NCBI RefSeq assembly: GCF_037126465.1
Contig: NC_088202.1
Location: 124,634,123 to 124,698,122, forward strand
Length of the DNA: 64,000 nt
Direction: 5' to 3'
DNA from: Ornithodoros turicata
Taxonomy: Eukaryota; Arthropoda; Arachnida; Ixodida; Argasidae
Within the stretch, counting starts at the first letter, position 1, and each line of letters opens with the position of its first letter. The notes beneath the pieces are model-generated. The model was not told where the DNA came from and did not search any database. It saw only the letters and a list, made by a program, of their open reading frames with translations. A program made the translations under genes and the position numbers. Below are positions 1-12,112 of this stretch, piece after piece.

Positions 1-1228
1 TGACGCGTTTAATAACGCGCGCGCGGCGAGAACCTATCAGCTCAATCTCGCAGGACGCAGGTCCTTGACGAAAGAAAGCGAGCGACATATACCCGGCAGG
101 AGTTAAATTTCTGTTTTTGAGCGTTGTGTAAGCTTAGATTTTTTTTTTTTTCGCTGCGCTATGCGGTACTCGCTAAATATAGAACGTTGCATGCGATTCG
201 AAGCGGAGATTCGTCTACGTCGCATGTATTTCTGGACGAGGAGATTCGAGACTGGGCGCCGTATGCAGCTGGCATCGAGAGATCCGTGTCTCCGGTTGGC
301 GCACCCTCGTATAGTTATCCCGATTTCTTCTCGGCGTTTGAAGGAGTAAAAAAGCACAGTGACGCGGGGAGTCAGTAACATCTGCCATATATCGGCTGAG
401 TGAGCGGAGAGCAGGACATTCGTGCGCATTTGCAAAACGAATGACAACCTACTCCAACAAAACTTTCCCCAGTGTATTCTGAAGACGTATTCTAAATACA
501 GTATGGCGTCACAAGACTTTTACTCCCAAAACTACAGGTTCTGTGCAGATAAACTTACGTGGCATTTGCACACATAAGTCGTTGTCTAGTTAACTGATGA
601 ACTTCAGGTGGCGCACGACGTTGAACTTATGAGCGGTTTTGTTCGTGTCCGCTCTGAGTTTTTTGCCCACGCTCAGGCTTCTTCAAGGCTAACGTGCACC
701 GGGGCAACACCACCTAGAAAAGCCTGCTTACCCGTCGACCTGACGTAACAACTTAGAGTCAGCAAATCAGGATCGTGTTTTCAACGGCGGTAGCCAATCA
801 CGAACGTGTTCTCAGCGGTCGTAGCCATGGAGACGAACCACCGTCGTCTGCGAGTAGTGGTTGAACGTCCCCGCGTACCAAAATTGGAAACCTTTGAAAT
901 AAAGCGCAAAACGTTCCCATATCTTTCTCGGGACTCATTTTCTGGAAAGCGTGTTGGCGCTTTTTGTCTACAGATTCAGGTCTACAGGTTCCAAGTTAGC
1001 TGCAGCCAATTGCGAGTTATTGAATTCGCATGAACGAGGAATCGCAGTAGCAGACGAATTCGGACCTTATACGTCCACGTAGCGAAGGAGGGAGAGGAGA
1101 CAATAAGCAGGCCTTCTGTATAGGCGTCGTTGACCGGGGTCTAAAAAAACTTGGTGCGTCATAGGCGAACGAAAGCTGCAGAATATTGTGTGAAATCGCG
1201 TATTCTAGTCTGCTGAAGTTTTTTCAGT
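1..1228. other. No recognised feature
   Basis: Short open frames only. Nothing similar to a known family; a T-run near 139-150. Confidence 0.5.
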
Positions 1229-1428
1229 GAGGCGAGCGCAACAACACGTGCGCCTCGATTTCGGAGCTCTCAAGCGTACAGAAAAAGAACTACCTCCGTT
1301 ACCTGCCGACAAACGACCTTCAGGTCAGCGCTCACCTGAAGGTCGCCTCGGCAGCTAACGAGTGTAATAGTTATTCTGTACGCTTGAGACCTCTGAAATC
1401 GAGGCGCGCGCGTTGTTGTGCTCGCCTC
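1229..1428. mobile_element. Palindromic MITE-like element
   Basis: About 55-base inverted arms (1229-1286 and 1374-1428) start GAGGCGAGC and end GCTCGCCTC. The loop has its own small palindrome (CGACCTTCAGGT / ACCTGAAGGTCG). No coding sequence and no clear target duplication. Confidence 0.7.
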
Positions 1429-1707
1429 GTGTCACGTGGTACACTTTCGGGTTTCGCGGGGCGAGGAAAAAGAAACCCCAAAACGGGACACACTGTAAAG
1501 AGTTCCTCCACCAGCATGCCTGTACATCCGAAATTTCATGTGTCACGCATTGACACGTGCGAAAGCTACAGAAAAATCGTGGAAGCTATACTAAGCGTAA
1601 AAAAATTAATAGAGCGACGAAAACATCGACTTCCGCGCATTAAAATAGGGCAACATGGCGGTCTCATGAGAGTTGTATTCAGCTACCGCTAGGGGCACCA
1701 CCGACGT

Positions 1708-2007
1708 TTATTTATTCCGTGTTAGCACCGCGAAGCAACTGTGGCCATGAGCAGCGTACAGATGTGGACAGATGGAGAGAGTACATCAGGAAGGAGTGGG
1801 GGACAGGTGGGTTAGTATGTATCCTGGGCCGACTTCAGGGGGTATACTGTGCGGACATTCGTCTGGAAAGTCTTCGGAAAACCCAGGAAAAACCTCGGAC
1901 GGCACAGGCAGTGGTAGGATTCGAACCCACCACCTCCCAGTCTTCAGCACGACATTGGCTACCACCCACGAGCGTGATGCCTTAGCCCGCTCGGCCATCC
2001 GCTGGTC
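1708..2007 (-). mobile_element. tRNA-derived SINE, family A (near full length)
   Basis: On the minus strand, a tRNA Ser/Leu-like head has box A (TGGCCGAGCGGGCTAAGGC, about 1979-1997) and box B (GGTTCGAATCC type, 1917-1927). A conserved body and a tail reading GCTAACACGGAATAAA follow. The same tail recurs at 4006 and 24981-25057, and the same body at 8883 and 36440. It is Pol III transcribed by analogy and mobilised by a non-LTR reverse transcriptase. Confidence 0.85.
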
Positions 2008-2458
2008 ACTACCGATGAGAATCCATATGGGACATCGTTTACTGCACCGATAGCTCCCCTAGGATGAAACCGGCTATGGTCACTCCGTGAAGCAGCCGTA
2101 TACCCATATGAAAGGTATTCTTCTACCACGTCACGCTATGGGTTCTCTACGTCAAGGCAGCAGATCGGCCCGCGCCTCCTCGCTCGAAAGACTGCTTTTT
2201 TTTTTTTTTTTTTCGTGCGTTCTTGCACATCAAATAGCGCAGTGATTAAGCAATGCTAAGCAAACATATTTGCTCTCCCGAGAGAATGTTCTATAAATAA
2301 AGCACGATTTGGACCAATCAGAATTGTCACTTCTTTTAAATACGTCTTCAGAATCCTACGGAATCTGTCATTACAATATACGAGTCTCACGCTGTATTCT
2401 TCCAAAATATTCTTTCCGGAAGTTCTTATTTCTTGAAACGGAAGTGTATTAACTTTAA

Positions 2459-3453
2459 AGGGACGGTGTCGTACAGCCGGGGAGATTCCAAAACTTAGCC
2501 TAAACTATCTTCACGAGTACTCTACACATACAATCGGCAAAGTTTCATTCAGAATAACCAAGTCGTTTTCGAGGAATTTGTCGAAACGTGCCGTAATAGC
2601 AGACAACGAAAGCTGCGCTTCACTCTCATGCAACGTCACCCGTGACGTCGGCCTGCGGGTACGTCGCCGTTGTCATGGAAATGCAACCTGCAGAAGGACC
2701 TTGGGTTGAGTCATCCCCTTCACTCTCGAAATGAGGACGCTCAGAGACGTGTATCTCCGCCAGCGGAGAATGTGGTCCGTGCATTCACTGTGGTGTCTTC
2801 GAGAATGTAGCGCATAACTGGTTACGTGGAAGCTAAGTCACATGTTTTCTTTCCGCGAGTATTTAATGCGGTTTTTAAATAAATGCGCACGCCTTCTCCA
2901 TGTACGTCGGCAGTGACACTCCATTTCGAAACATGATCAGTGTGCAACGGGGAGTGTAATGGAAGCGCACGTAATAAATTTTTGGTGTGAGCTGTAATGC
3001 GACCGCGCGCGCCGATGACGGGCGACTTCAGATTTGTGATTGTGGGCTCTGCGACTGTCAACTTGTCTCTGAAGATTAACATAGTTGTTCTCAAACCAGC
3101 ATGTGGGCCATTTCTTAGAATGTGCGTTATTCGCCTGAGAACTGAAAGAAAATGCATGAGTGTTGCCGCGGTCCCCAGTCAGTTCTGAAAGTCGTCTGCT
3201 CACGCCCGTGCACTAGCGCGCGCAAGAGCATACGATTTCTGTATCCTATCACGGACTTTCCCGCAGAGCGACGTAGTTGTTGTTATTGTTGCCAACACAG
3301 ATCGCGCGATGCTCTGCAATCTTTATCAATTTAATTCGGTTACTTAATAACTGTGACGTGCTTTGTCGGGTGAATTAGCAGTGTTCCATTTGTAACAAAG
3401 GGCAGTCGAATGGTACACTTTATGAGAGGGGCAGGCGTTACGAGACCGTCCCT
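2459..3453. mobile_element. Non-autonomous DNA transposon with TTAA target duplication
   Basis: Termini AGGGACGGTGTCGTA and TACGAGACCGTCCCT (one mismatch) are each flanked by TTAA (2455-2458, 3454-3457). The 995-base interior has no transposase. TTAA duplication fits piggyBac or Kolobok type elements; the superfamily is unresolved. Confidence 0.75.
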
Positions 3454-3503
3454 TTAATCTCTACTTTTGAGAAGTACGACATCATATATAGGGGCCGATC
3501 TAC

Positions 3504-3648
3504 CAACGCGTCTGGCAACGTTGCTCATCGGAAGTCGTTTTGCTTCTCCTCACCAGAGTTGTTCGCAGTCTTTGAAAGTTTTTCCGAGACAGACACCCGA
3601 GCACCGTTGACACCGCCTATTCTTGGAGAATCCGAAACTATCAAGATT
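3504..3648 (+). repeat. Interspersed repeat fragment, copy 1
   Basis: Shares CAACGCGTCTGGCAACG at one end and TTGGAGAATCCGAAACTATC at the other with 21951-22110, at similar spacing. Abuts the TTAA element. Family unknown. Confidence 0.6.
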
Positions 3649-6365
3649 TGCGGTTGCTTCGAAAATTCATGGAAGCACATAATGTTCAGTGACGGGATTT
3701 ATTATTCGCGTGCTCAATGTTGGAGTGAGGTTGATTTATCGTCATCATTGAAATATCTTTTTTGTTTATCCGCAGTGACACTTTGAGGTGATCATGGTAT
3801 ACGTTTATCATATGCCGTCTTTTGTAAATATAGGTGAAAGCATGGATATATGTTCTCTCCTGTCTAGAGATATAACATACGTATACAGACGCTTCCAGAT
3901 GTATAGGAAAACATTGTTTCACTGTGGTTGGCTGTCTAATCGAGTGGAGATATTTTAATCGATGGCTATACATCTGCAAGAAATATGTTTTTGTTTGGTT
4001 AATTACGTGTTAGCACCGCGAAGCACCTGCGGCCATGAGCGGTGTGCAGACTGCAAGGGGTTTGCCAGGCAATTTAATCAGTTAAATGCCCAGTCCTATA
4101 TATACGTGCTCCGTGGTGCTCACATTGGACACGAGCGTTTTGTACTTCTCTGTTTTGATCCTTCTGCTAGTGTGACCTCGAAATACAAAACACTTCAGTT
4201 GAAAATAAGCTACTGCAATCTCGAGCATTTCTGAGCGTATATATATACCGCGGTAAGCTGGTAGAGATCAACGGCAACAATCAGCATCGGAGATGAACAT
4301 GGCGCAAATTCTTATATTTCACCAACGTTTTAAGTAAACGCGAGCAAGCAGACAGAATATAATCATTCGGAGAATGCATAAGCATCGAGACCTCAAAGTT
4401 ACGAAAAAGTAAGAAAAAGACAGAAACATGAGTTTTGCTTTAGATTGTATAACGTCACAAAACTTCAAACAACGTTCAAACTTTTCTGACGAAACTACGT
4501 CCGTAAGCGATTCATTTCCCACTAACAATTAAACTCCAAATGCACGAATTTTCACCACTCAGAGACTGAGCTATAGTGGCACCGAGTGTACGCTATTCGC
4601 GTTTTTCATGACCTGTAGGTGGCGTATCTACACTGCAACATGGCGGACGTATCCGGGTTGTCGCTTAGTTTCGATTTTGAGATTTCTGAACTGCAATATT
4701 AATTCTCGATGCGTTGAAGGCGAACGAGTATTAAACGCTGCTCATATACTTCTGGCAGGCGTAACCGGGTTGTCCAAAGAAAAGGCTATAGTTGTCGCGT
4801 ATTATTTGCGAAGTTCCGGCGTGTTTGATCAACCACATTTCGTGAATTTGACGTTACCGGTTGCGATGCCGAAATAGCAAGCAGCGAGTATCCTGCGCTG
4901 CAGGAATATAAGGGAAATGCAAGACCACGACATCTGTGCTGCAGTTCTCTTACAGCTAACATATTCTAAGTGTGTAGCGCGTGTACGGTTGTAGTTCACA
5001 AGTTACACGGTAATGCTGCGATATCCGTGTGTCACGGGTGCGCATGTTTTTGGGAAACCTTAACGAAACGTCGCATTCTCTCTGGATTCTTTCCCAAGTG
5101 ATTTGACGAGCTGATTCAAATGAGCAACCTCTCCGCAAGTGTACGCAGGGTCGGCCGGGTGTACCTGGTTTGGCTAGTCCCAAGTTTCACCGCTGTGCGG
5201 CGTCGATTGGCGAAAACCGCGAATACGCTTACATGCAATGGAGTCTTAAGTAATGCGAGAAAGAGCGGAATAAAATTATAAGAGCTACGAAACTATAGAT
5301 AGGATGAAATTTCAAACATTTCGCTGTAATCGCAATGTTGAGTTTACAGTCACTAAGGGCTGAAAAGTTCTTTTAGCCAATTACTAATTCCCTAGGTGTT
5401 CGAGGCTTCTACTGATATGTGTAGTAAATGCTGGAAGACAGGTCTTTCTAGTGAATCAATCATATTAGAAGTGAAACGTACTGACCATTTCTAGGAACGC
5501 CTGTCTTCTGCAAGTGTTCGTTATTCCTCGACTTGGTAGAACCGTACCCTGCAAAGAGGAGGGAATAATGCGTCTGCCAATGGTACTTTGATCTTCACGT
5601 GCATCAATGTTGCATAGAGTGCATTATAAGCGTTAATTTCTTGCACATTTATGTGTCCTGCAAGCACGAATGAATTCAGTGACACGTTCAACTGCTTGCC
5701 ATAGCGGCGAAAAAAGCACATGCCGAAGGAAACAGAAAATGGCACTTGTCGAATGTGTTGGACGCATAAAACGCAAAGCGAGATATATAGCGGATCTGAG
5801 ACCCCTTTCAGTTGCTTCGAGGTTGGATAAGCTATAAACTTCATACCAACAATACTAGGACTACACGTTTTCTATATGTATCTTCTGGTTATGGAACCAC
5901 TTACATCATGTGGTATATGGGGTACATCACGAAAAGTATGCAGCAGACGTGCATGGTTCAGACCGACAGTAAAACGCACGGCGCTCACAAGATGGCTTTT
6001 AATCATCCTTGTTTGCTGTGGTAATCATACGAAAGAAGCCTTTGAGGATATACTTTTATGCGTGTACGAACAGACTGAATATATTGCTCACAGACACAGA
6101 AGGGCTTCACGGACGAGCACTTGCAGTGACGCACGCAGTCTTTCGAAATTGTTTTTACTGCAGCCATTGTGTGGTACGCAGCAATTCAGAGGAGGCGAAG
6201 GGTTATCCCCAATCGGGTCCCACACTGCGCAAGTATAAATCTTTCCCAATACAATTCTCTGGTGACGTGCATGTGACAGTAAACAGATTATGGCAAACTT
6301 GCTTTCGAAAACAAATCGACGTGCCTCCTTGAGGGATATGTAACGCATGGGCGTCCCCACTCTTG
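3649..6365. other. Mostly unrecognised intronic DNA
   Basis: Apart from the SINE tail at 4006-4050 no repeat or gene is recognised. A weak inverted pair (GAAGACAGG / CCTGTCTTC) lies near 5435 and 5510. Confidence 0.4.
4006..4050 (-). mobile_element. SINE family A, 3' tail fragment
   Basis: Matches the tail of the copy at 1708 (GTTAGCACCGCGAAGCA, then GGCCATGAGC). Head and body are missing. Confidence 0.75.
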
Positions 6366-6370
6366 TACAT

Positions 6371-6520
6371 AGCGGCGCTGCTCGTAGCGCCGCTAGCGTA
6401 TTCGCTACTTTTTTCAGTAGCGGAGTAGCGCTCCTGGTAAACGGGTAACGTGTAACTTTTAAGGGTTTTGGCCACAAATATGGGTAGAGACAGACCCTTT
6501 CTCCGCTACCGTTACTTTTC
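6371..6520. repeat. TAGCG-rich repeat, possible transposon end
   Basis: Contains a hairpin AGCGGCGCT...AGCGCCGCT (6371-6379, 6386-6394) and several GTAGCG/GGTAACG units. The style resembles the GTAACGCGTTAC repeats at 48236-48400. Boundaries are unclear. Confidence 0.35.
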
Positions 6521-6535
6521 ATAATACTGAGTTTT

Positions 6536-6667
6536 AACGATGAAAGATGAAAGTCACTGAAAAGGTTAGCCAGCTGTAGGGATCGAACCCACATCTTCTG
6601 GATTACCGATTTGGCTAACGATTCTGGATTTGGCTAACCTTTTCAGTGACTTTCATCTTTCATCGTT
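6536..6667. mobile_element. Fold-back SINE (family D), head-to-head copy
   Basis: Perfect 37-base inverted arms (6536-6572, 6631-6667) consist of the family D SINE tail. The minus-orientation half keeps box B (GGTTCGATCCC type, about 6579-6590). Same tail as the copy at 11994-12112. Confidence 0.75.
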
Positions 6668-6755
6668 GATTTCTTAGGCAATTTGAGGCTTTGTTTGTAT
6701 CTGTCCCTTCTATGTTGTTCCAGCCTCAGAACATCAGTTTATCTCTTGTTCAACT

Positions 6756-6916
6756 GAGTTTTAGTTCACTGTACGCTATCATCTTTGCGTACGTAAACTA
6801 TAGCGTCGGTGGCTCTGCGCACGCGCAGAACATAAAGGGAGCTTCGCGCAGTGCGCAGAACCACCACGCTATCTCTTACGTACGGAAACGCGATAGCGGA
6901 CGATGCACTGAAACTC
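6756..6916. mobile_element. Palindromic MITE, GAGTTTTAGT family, copy 1
   Basis: 161 bases with inverted ends GAGTTTTAGT and ACTGAAACTC, flanked by a 3-base duplication ACT (6753-6755, 6917-6919). Arms carry TTTGCGTACGTAA and a GCGCAGAAC core. A homologous copy is at 43461-43625. Confidence 0.8.
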
Positions 6917-7462
6917 ACTAATATGGGAGACGTCGAACACAGAGGAAAAGAAAGCGCGATAGTGGCGAAGCAGGTCGATTTTTTTTTCTACCTTTTAGTT
7001 AGCTATTAATCAGACAGATTGATGTGACAATCTTCCTCAATTCTACAAACTCTCGTCAGCTAAGCGCAATCGAATATCTACGTAATAATTTGTGTTATTT
7101 GCGCATTTTTTTTTTTTTTTACTTTTTAGCTCACAGTGTTGAAACACAAACATGTAAGTATATCATACGCATAATATGGGCTACGAAGCTATTTTCCGTC
7201 ATACAATCCGTTGCAGAACGGTATGAGCGTGTTGATAGCACATTTCAAACTGTGTTTTGCAACTTTATTGTTCGGAGCAGATAAACAAAGCCTCGTGTCT
7301 TTCGGAACAGGAATACGAAAATATATTGGAAACGCAACGAGGTATCGCCATAGTCATTGCACTCCAAACGTACCGCCGACTTTGCTTTAAGGTGTTTGTG
7401 CCGCAGTTGGAGCACTGCTGGCAAGATAAAATTACTTTAGCTTACACATGTGAAGGGGCGTG

Positions 7463-7482
7463 CCTCAGGACGAGAGCCGCCG
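7463..7482. repeat. Solo terminal repeat of the CCTCAGGACGAG element
   Basis: CCTCAGGACGAGAGCCGCCG is identical to one arm of the element at 30073-30197. No second arm was found nearby. Confidence 0.6.
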
Positions 7483-8570
7483 CTTACACAGGTAGCCGAA
7501 CGCGATCTAGTTATTTCCTCACATTAAATACGTTACACTGTATAGGTATGTGAGCCACACGAAATGAAGAAATAATAATACTATTTGAGAGTCAGTGTAT
7601 GCCAACATGCTTATTAGTGCTCTTTGCGCATTTGCTTGCTGGCGGTATACACAGGCAATTAACTTTAAAGCAATTGGTTGTTTTCAGCGTTTCAGCGTTT
7701 GTTTTCATGTTTAGGGACAAGTTACGTGTACTTTTTCTTCCTTTCTGTAAATGTTTCATTACGTAGGTAATCTCACGTGCGTAGACTCATAAGGCTGCCT
7801 ATTCTTCTTGGAGGCGTTCGCCCTGGCGAAAGCATGACGCGTTATGCCATTCGTTTGATCTTTTACCACCTTATAGCTATACCTATTGTTGACGTGATGA
7901 GTGGTCACTTATGATGGCAGTTGCGCCACTTCACCATAGGGAAAACTGATCAGTCCGTCGAGAGTAAGCAGACAAGTTTGATATTAGGATTGGCGGATAT
8001 CTCGAATAAAATACTGTTATTTAAGAAAAACAGTCTCGTGTTCGAAACGTTCTGACAGGAAAATTATTAAATGAACATATACGCTATGTGCATTCAATAA
8101 TGTATTCAATGTATTCAAGGTCAAGAGCAATGCGAAAGAATACATCTTGGCTGTAAGTAGTCAGCGGTATACTTTATGCTGCATGGTGGCTATATGAGTG
8201 AACAGAGTGAACTTGCGCCCTCCTTCGGTACGCCCGGGATGTCACGAAGGGTATCAGGACATCAACTTGAATTAGCCCCTTTTTCCTTATCAGTTTTCGG
8301 TTTTCACATGCTGCACATTAGTTCCCATATACATTAGTTCTGACACTGCAACAGGAATGCTTTGCGATTCAGATGCGAGGTTGACCGAAGATTACGAAAA
8401 GGTGCGTTCGAAGTACGCAAACTCAGTACTAAACGCAATACGCTATGCAAGTAGGTCAGCCTTTCGCGCAGCCCCTCAGCTTTTCCCTTTCCCCCCGTGC
8501 ACGTAGAATGGTCTCATTGGATCGCTCTCAAATAAGGTACCAGAGCAACTACACGGGGGATTCACGTCGC
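7483..8570. other. No recognised feature
   Basis: AT-rich intronic DNA without a recognisable repeat or coding pattern. Confidence 0.4.
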
Positions 8571-9115
8571 TTCACCAGCTCGCGTGGCGCAGTGGTTAGC
8601 GTGCTTGCTATGTCACGTTGAGGCTGGGAAGTAACCAGGGGGCTTAATCGCTTCATCGTCGTTACGGTCGTTACAAGCTAACGAGTGGCGCGAAATTCAA
8701 AAAGGCGGGCGGGAAATTTAAAAAGGTGGGCACGTGATAGAACACGTGCACGGCGCTCTTCGCGCGATACCTGAAGGCCGTGGTACACGTCACGCGCAAT
8801 GTGTCACGTGCCCACCTTTTTGAAGTTCCCGCCATTCGTTAGCTTGTAACGACCGTAACGACGATGAAGCGGTTAAGCCCCCAGGTTCGAATCCCGGTGC
8901 CGGCTGTGCTGTCTGGGGTTTTTCCAGGGTTTTCGTCAGACGCTGTCAGACATTATGTCAGCACAGTTCCCTTAGAAGTCGGCCCAGGACGCACATTCCC
9001 CAGGACGTTAGTCATGCCGTTGTCCACTCTGTGAGGCCGACAACGGCGAACTCCTTCACTGCCTCTACCACCACAACCTCCGTCACTCAGTCTCCAACCA
9101 TTTCTTTATCTCATG
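8571..9115 (+). mobile_element. tRNA-derived SINE, split by an insertion
   Basis: Box A (TGGCGCAGTGGTTAGCG, 8585-8601) is separated from box B (GGTTCGAATCC, 8884-8894) by a palindromic element. With that element removed the head reads as a normal tRNA-like SINE. The body (GTTTTTCCAGGGTTTTC, then AGTCGGCCCAGGA) is shared with family A. Confidence 0.8.
8639..8881. mobile_element. Palindromic DNA element inserted in a SINE
   Basis: Ends GGGGCTTAATCGCTTCATCG and CGATGAAGCGGTTAAGCCCC. Arms of about 60 bases continue into GTTACAAGCTAACGA and a GGTGGGCACGTGA pair. A CAG duplication (8636-8638, 8882-8884) flanks it, and excision restores the SINE. No coding capacity. Confidence 0.75.
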
Positions 9116-11993
9116 GACGTACTCTTGTAGCGTATTTTGTCCTGACGTAGACCAACGACATCATTGGGTGAACATGTGATGTCTACAGACATTAAGAAGC
9201 AGTAATTAGAACCTACATCCCGGGACTTTGTGGTCACACGCATTGACGGGGCTTGAGTGCTCTACCAGCATAGCCTGTACAACTAAGGCTCTTATGCGCA
9301 CGAACGCTTTGCTCGGGAATGAATCGCGCTGAAGGATGACTGAAACGAACTGCAGACACACTTGAAGAAATAATTTGTTTTTCGGCGAGTTATTTTACGG
9401 CGTACTTCGGTTATTACGCCAGTTCTGGAAAATATGCGCCCCTGTAACGTCTGCCTAATCCAATACATGCAAAGATTCATCTGGAATGAAGTGAGTGGAT
9501 GCTGTCACACCCCTCCGGTGCATGTTTTAGTTGTTTCAGGAAGACGCTTTGTTAGTTTATCAGCTAGAAATGTGTGGGACCGCCTCAAAGGTCCAGGAAC
9601 TGGTGACCGCAATACCTTGCCGGGTATTTCAACGTATGCAGCGGCTTGAATAGAACCCTCTATATAACGCCGTTCTCGCGTATATTACGTAATCGGGACT
9701 GCGAAAGGGAAGTTACCTGTTTGTGCCGTGCGCAAAGCGGTTCCTTTAAATGTTTTTCTTCTTTTCTTCCGTAGTTCGGAATATCTGGTCAGACAGGCGG
9801 AACCAGAAACATACTTCCCTTCAGAAGAATCGAAGCGCATTCTGGCACCACGAGCAGTTCAAAAATAAACTTTAACGCTGGATCTTTCTTACCTCTGCCA
9901 AGGTACCGATTTAAACTTTCGCGGTCCCTTTTATACCTGCGCAAGGAAACCCATGTTTCTCGTTCTGTCTCTATGTCTTCACAAAGGCTTTCATTGTCAG
10001 GTGCAGCCTTTGTATTCCTGGGGAAAGTAGTTTGTGTTGTACGTGCTTCAAAGAAATTCCCAGTACTCGCGGTAGAATGGGTGACATTCCGAAATGACAA
10101 CCGATTGAGGTGACTGTTAACAGGAAATTTCAAAGAGCTACCTTAATTCGTACACATTCTGTCACATGGGGTTCGTTAATAAGTAGTGAAGCGAGTATTT
10201 TTAGTGCATGTATCATTGTTTTTATCAGATACCTAAACGGGCAGTCTGGAGCTGTCGCCTGATTCTGAGATTAGAGTTGTGTTTCATTGTGTAAGCTACG
10301 TGTAGATGTCATTATGCAAACCTTCATCCACCAAAGCCTCGTAGTTTGTATTGTTCTTTAGACACAATGGATGCAAGTTAACATTGCGTTTTGGGCTTTG
10401 CGGTGACGTAAGAACGCTACTGCACCCTGAACGCACCCTTGCTGTCATCACAAGGGTTTGTATCCGAGATAGGGATGATTGAGGATGAGGAGTGAGATAT
10501 AAAACGCAAGTTTTGTCCCGAACCGGCGAGGTGGTTCGATTGCTTCGTAGAACAGGAAGCGGAATATGTACTGACGGTGCGGTAACACTGCGAAAGCACT
10601 GGTTATAAAATGCAATTATAAATAGCAGGCTGTTTTTGTCTTTGGTCTGAGGTGTCGCCTTAACGAACAAGGCCAAAAGGTGGGGAGAGAGAGCTGTAAA
10701 ACTGACTATATGCCACCAGTCACTGAAAAAAACCGTATTTCGTATTTACACGCTTATGTGCGTTTCATGCATAGGCCTACGTAGATCGAAGCAGTTCCGG
10801 CTCTCGGTTACTGGAGTGAAGCGTTCTCCAGTGTTCTAGAAGCGAGCATGAATTTCAACATACACAATGGAACGCACGCACGACAAAGCAAGTTCCCTGG
10901 CGCAAATGGTAAAACTTGGAAGAGGCATTGCATTTATGTTGTTATTTTGTGTTGTTTGTATCACAATCATGTAACGGCTCCAAGCGTGTCATTGCGATAT
11001 GCTTGTAACCCAATCGAGCCAAACGCAAAAATAGTCGTCGAAATTAGCACGTTCTTCCGGCTCACAATGTATCACGATGTGTGCCACATTGAAAGGTACT
11101 ACGCTGCTTTATATATTTGTTTGTTTCTCAAACAACATCACGCGGCATTTTTATCGATGTACTATCCATGAACTATATAATATCGGCGTTACGCACAGAA
11201 ATCGGCATGGTGAATCGTTTCCACGACCAATCGGTTAAGAGACGAGCGATGTCACTCGTTTTGTCTGTATACTATCAACCACCTTCATACCCCCGTCTTA
11301 GATATAGTCGAGAGGCTGCAGGTAGTTGTTCATGCTACCACCATCACTGGCCGTCACCCATAACAAAGAGGAAACACAAAGAATGGTGAGTGACGTATTG
11401 CGACTAACTTTTCAGTTGCTACGTTGCGATGATGCAAAGCCATAGGGAGTACATGAGAGCAGCCATGACCCATATTGTCGGAAGCGCTTTGAATTTGGCA
11501 GACTCCTCCTGCCGACATATAACGTCAGCTCGCGCTCTTCGTGACCTGCCCACTGCGTCGGTGCTTGACGTGTGGGTTATAAATAGTGTGCGGGACAGCC
11601 GTCTGCGGGAACTGTTTTCCCAGCAAGCACAACACACTGTATGGGGGCCTTCCTCGCCCAACATTGGCGTAGTCTCCATAAAGTCAACTTTGAGCTTGCC
11701 GAGAATATGACATGTGTACCAATGTGACGTTTAAGACCGAGGAGCGGCTCCAGCTGCCACACATTTTGTAATATCTGAAAATCAATATCCACATCGTATA
11801 GGAAAATCATATATTATCTGGTAGAATCAAGTTTCGCATGAGAGAACTGATGTACAACAAATTGCCGCAGCGTCGACCCCTGTCGAATGAATGTGTGTAA
11901 ATAGTGTTCAAAAATGGAAGATGAAAGGAGGATGATGAGAGGAGAGTGACTGGTTAGTCCCTTCAATGACGCAACCCTGGAAGTGAAGGCGTG
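9116..11993. other. No recognised feature
   Basis: Several open frames of 60-126 codons occur, but none resembles a known protein or shows a domain motif. No clear repeats. Confidence 0.4.
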
Positions 11994-12112
11994 TTTAGCT
12001 TGCTCAATTGGGTAGAACCCTAGGATCGGTAATCCCGAAGATGTGGGTTCGAGTACCTATCAGCTGGCTAACCTTTTTCAGGTGACTTTCATCTTTCATC
12101 GTTAATCTTTCA
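11994..12112 (+). mobile_element. tRNA-derived SINE, family D
   Basis: Box A-like TTGCTCAATTGGGTAGAA and box B GGGTTCGAGTACC (about 12045-12057) are followed by the tail GTGACTTTCATCTTTCATCG, shared with the fold-back at 6536-6667. Confidence 0.75.

Noticed and set aside
1917..1997. Functional tRNA genes suggested by A and B boxes at 1.9, 8.6, 12.0, 36.4, 37.8, 39.6, 50.7 and 52.4 kb
   Set aside because: No acceptor-stem pairing was seen and conserved non-tRNA bodies or tails follow; these are SINEs.
6088..6594. 168-codon minus frame
   Set aside because: Overlaps the TAGCG repeat and the fold-back SINE; no protein motif.
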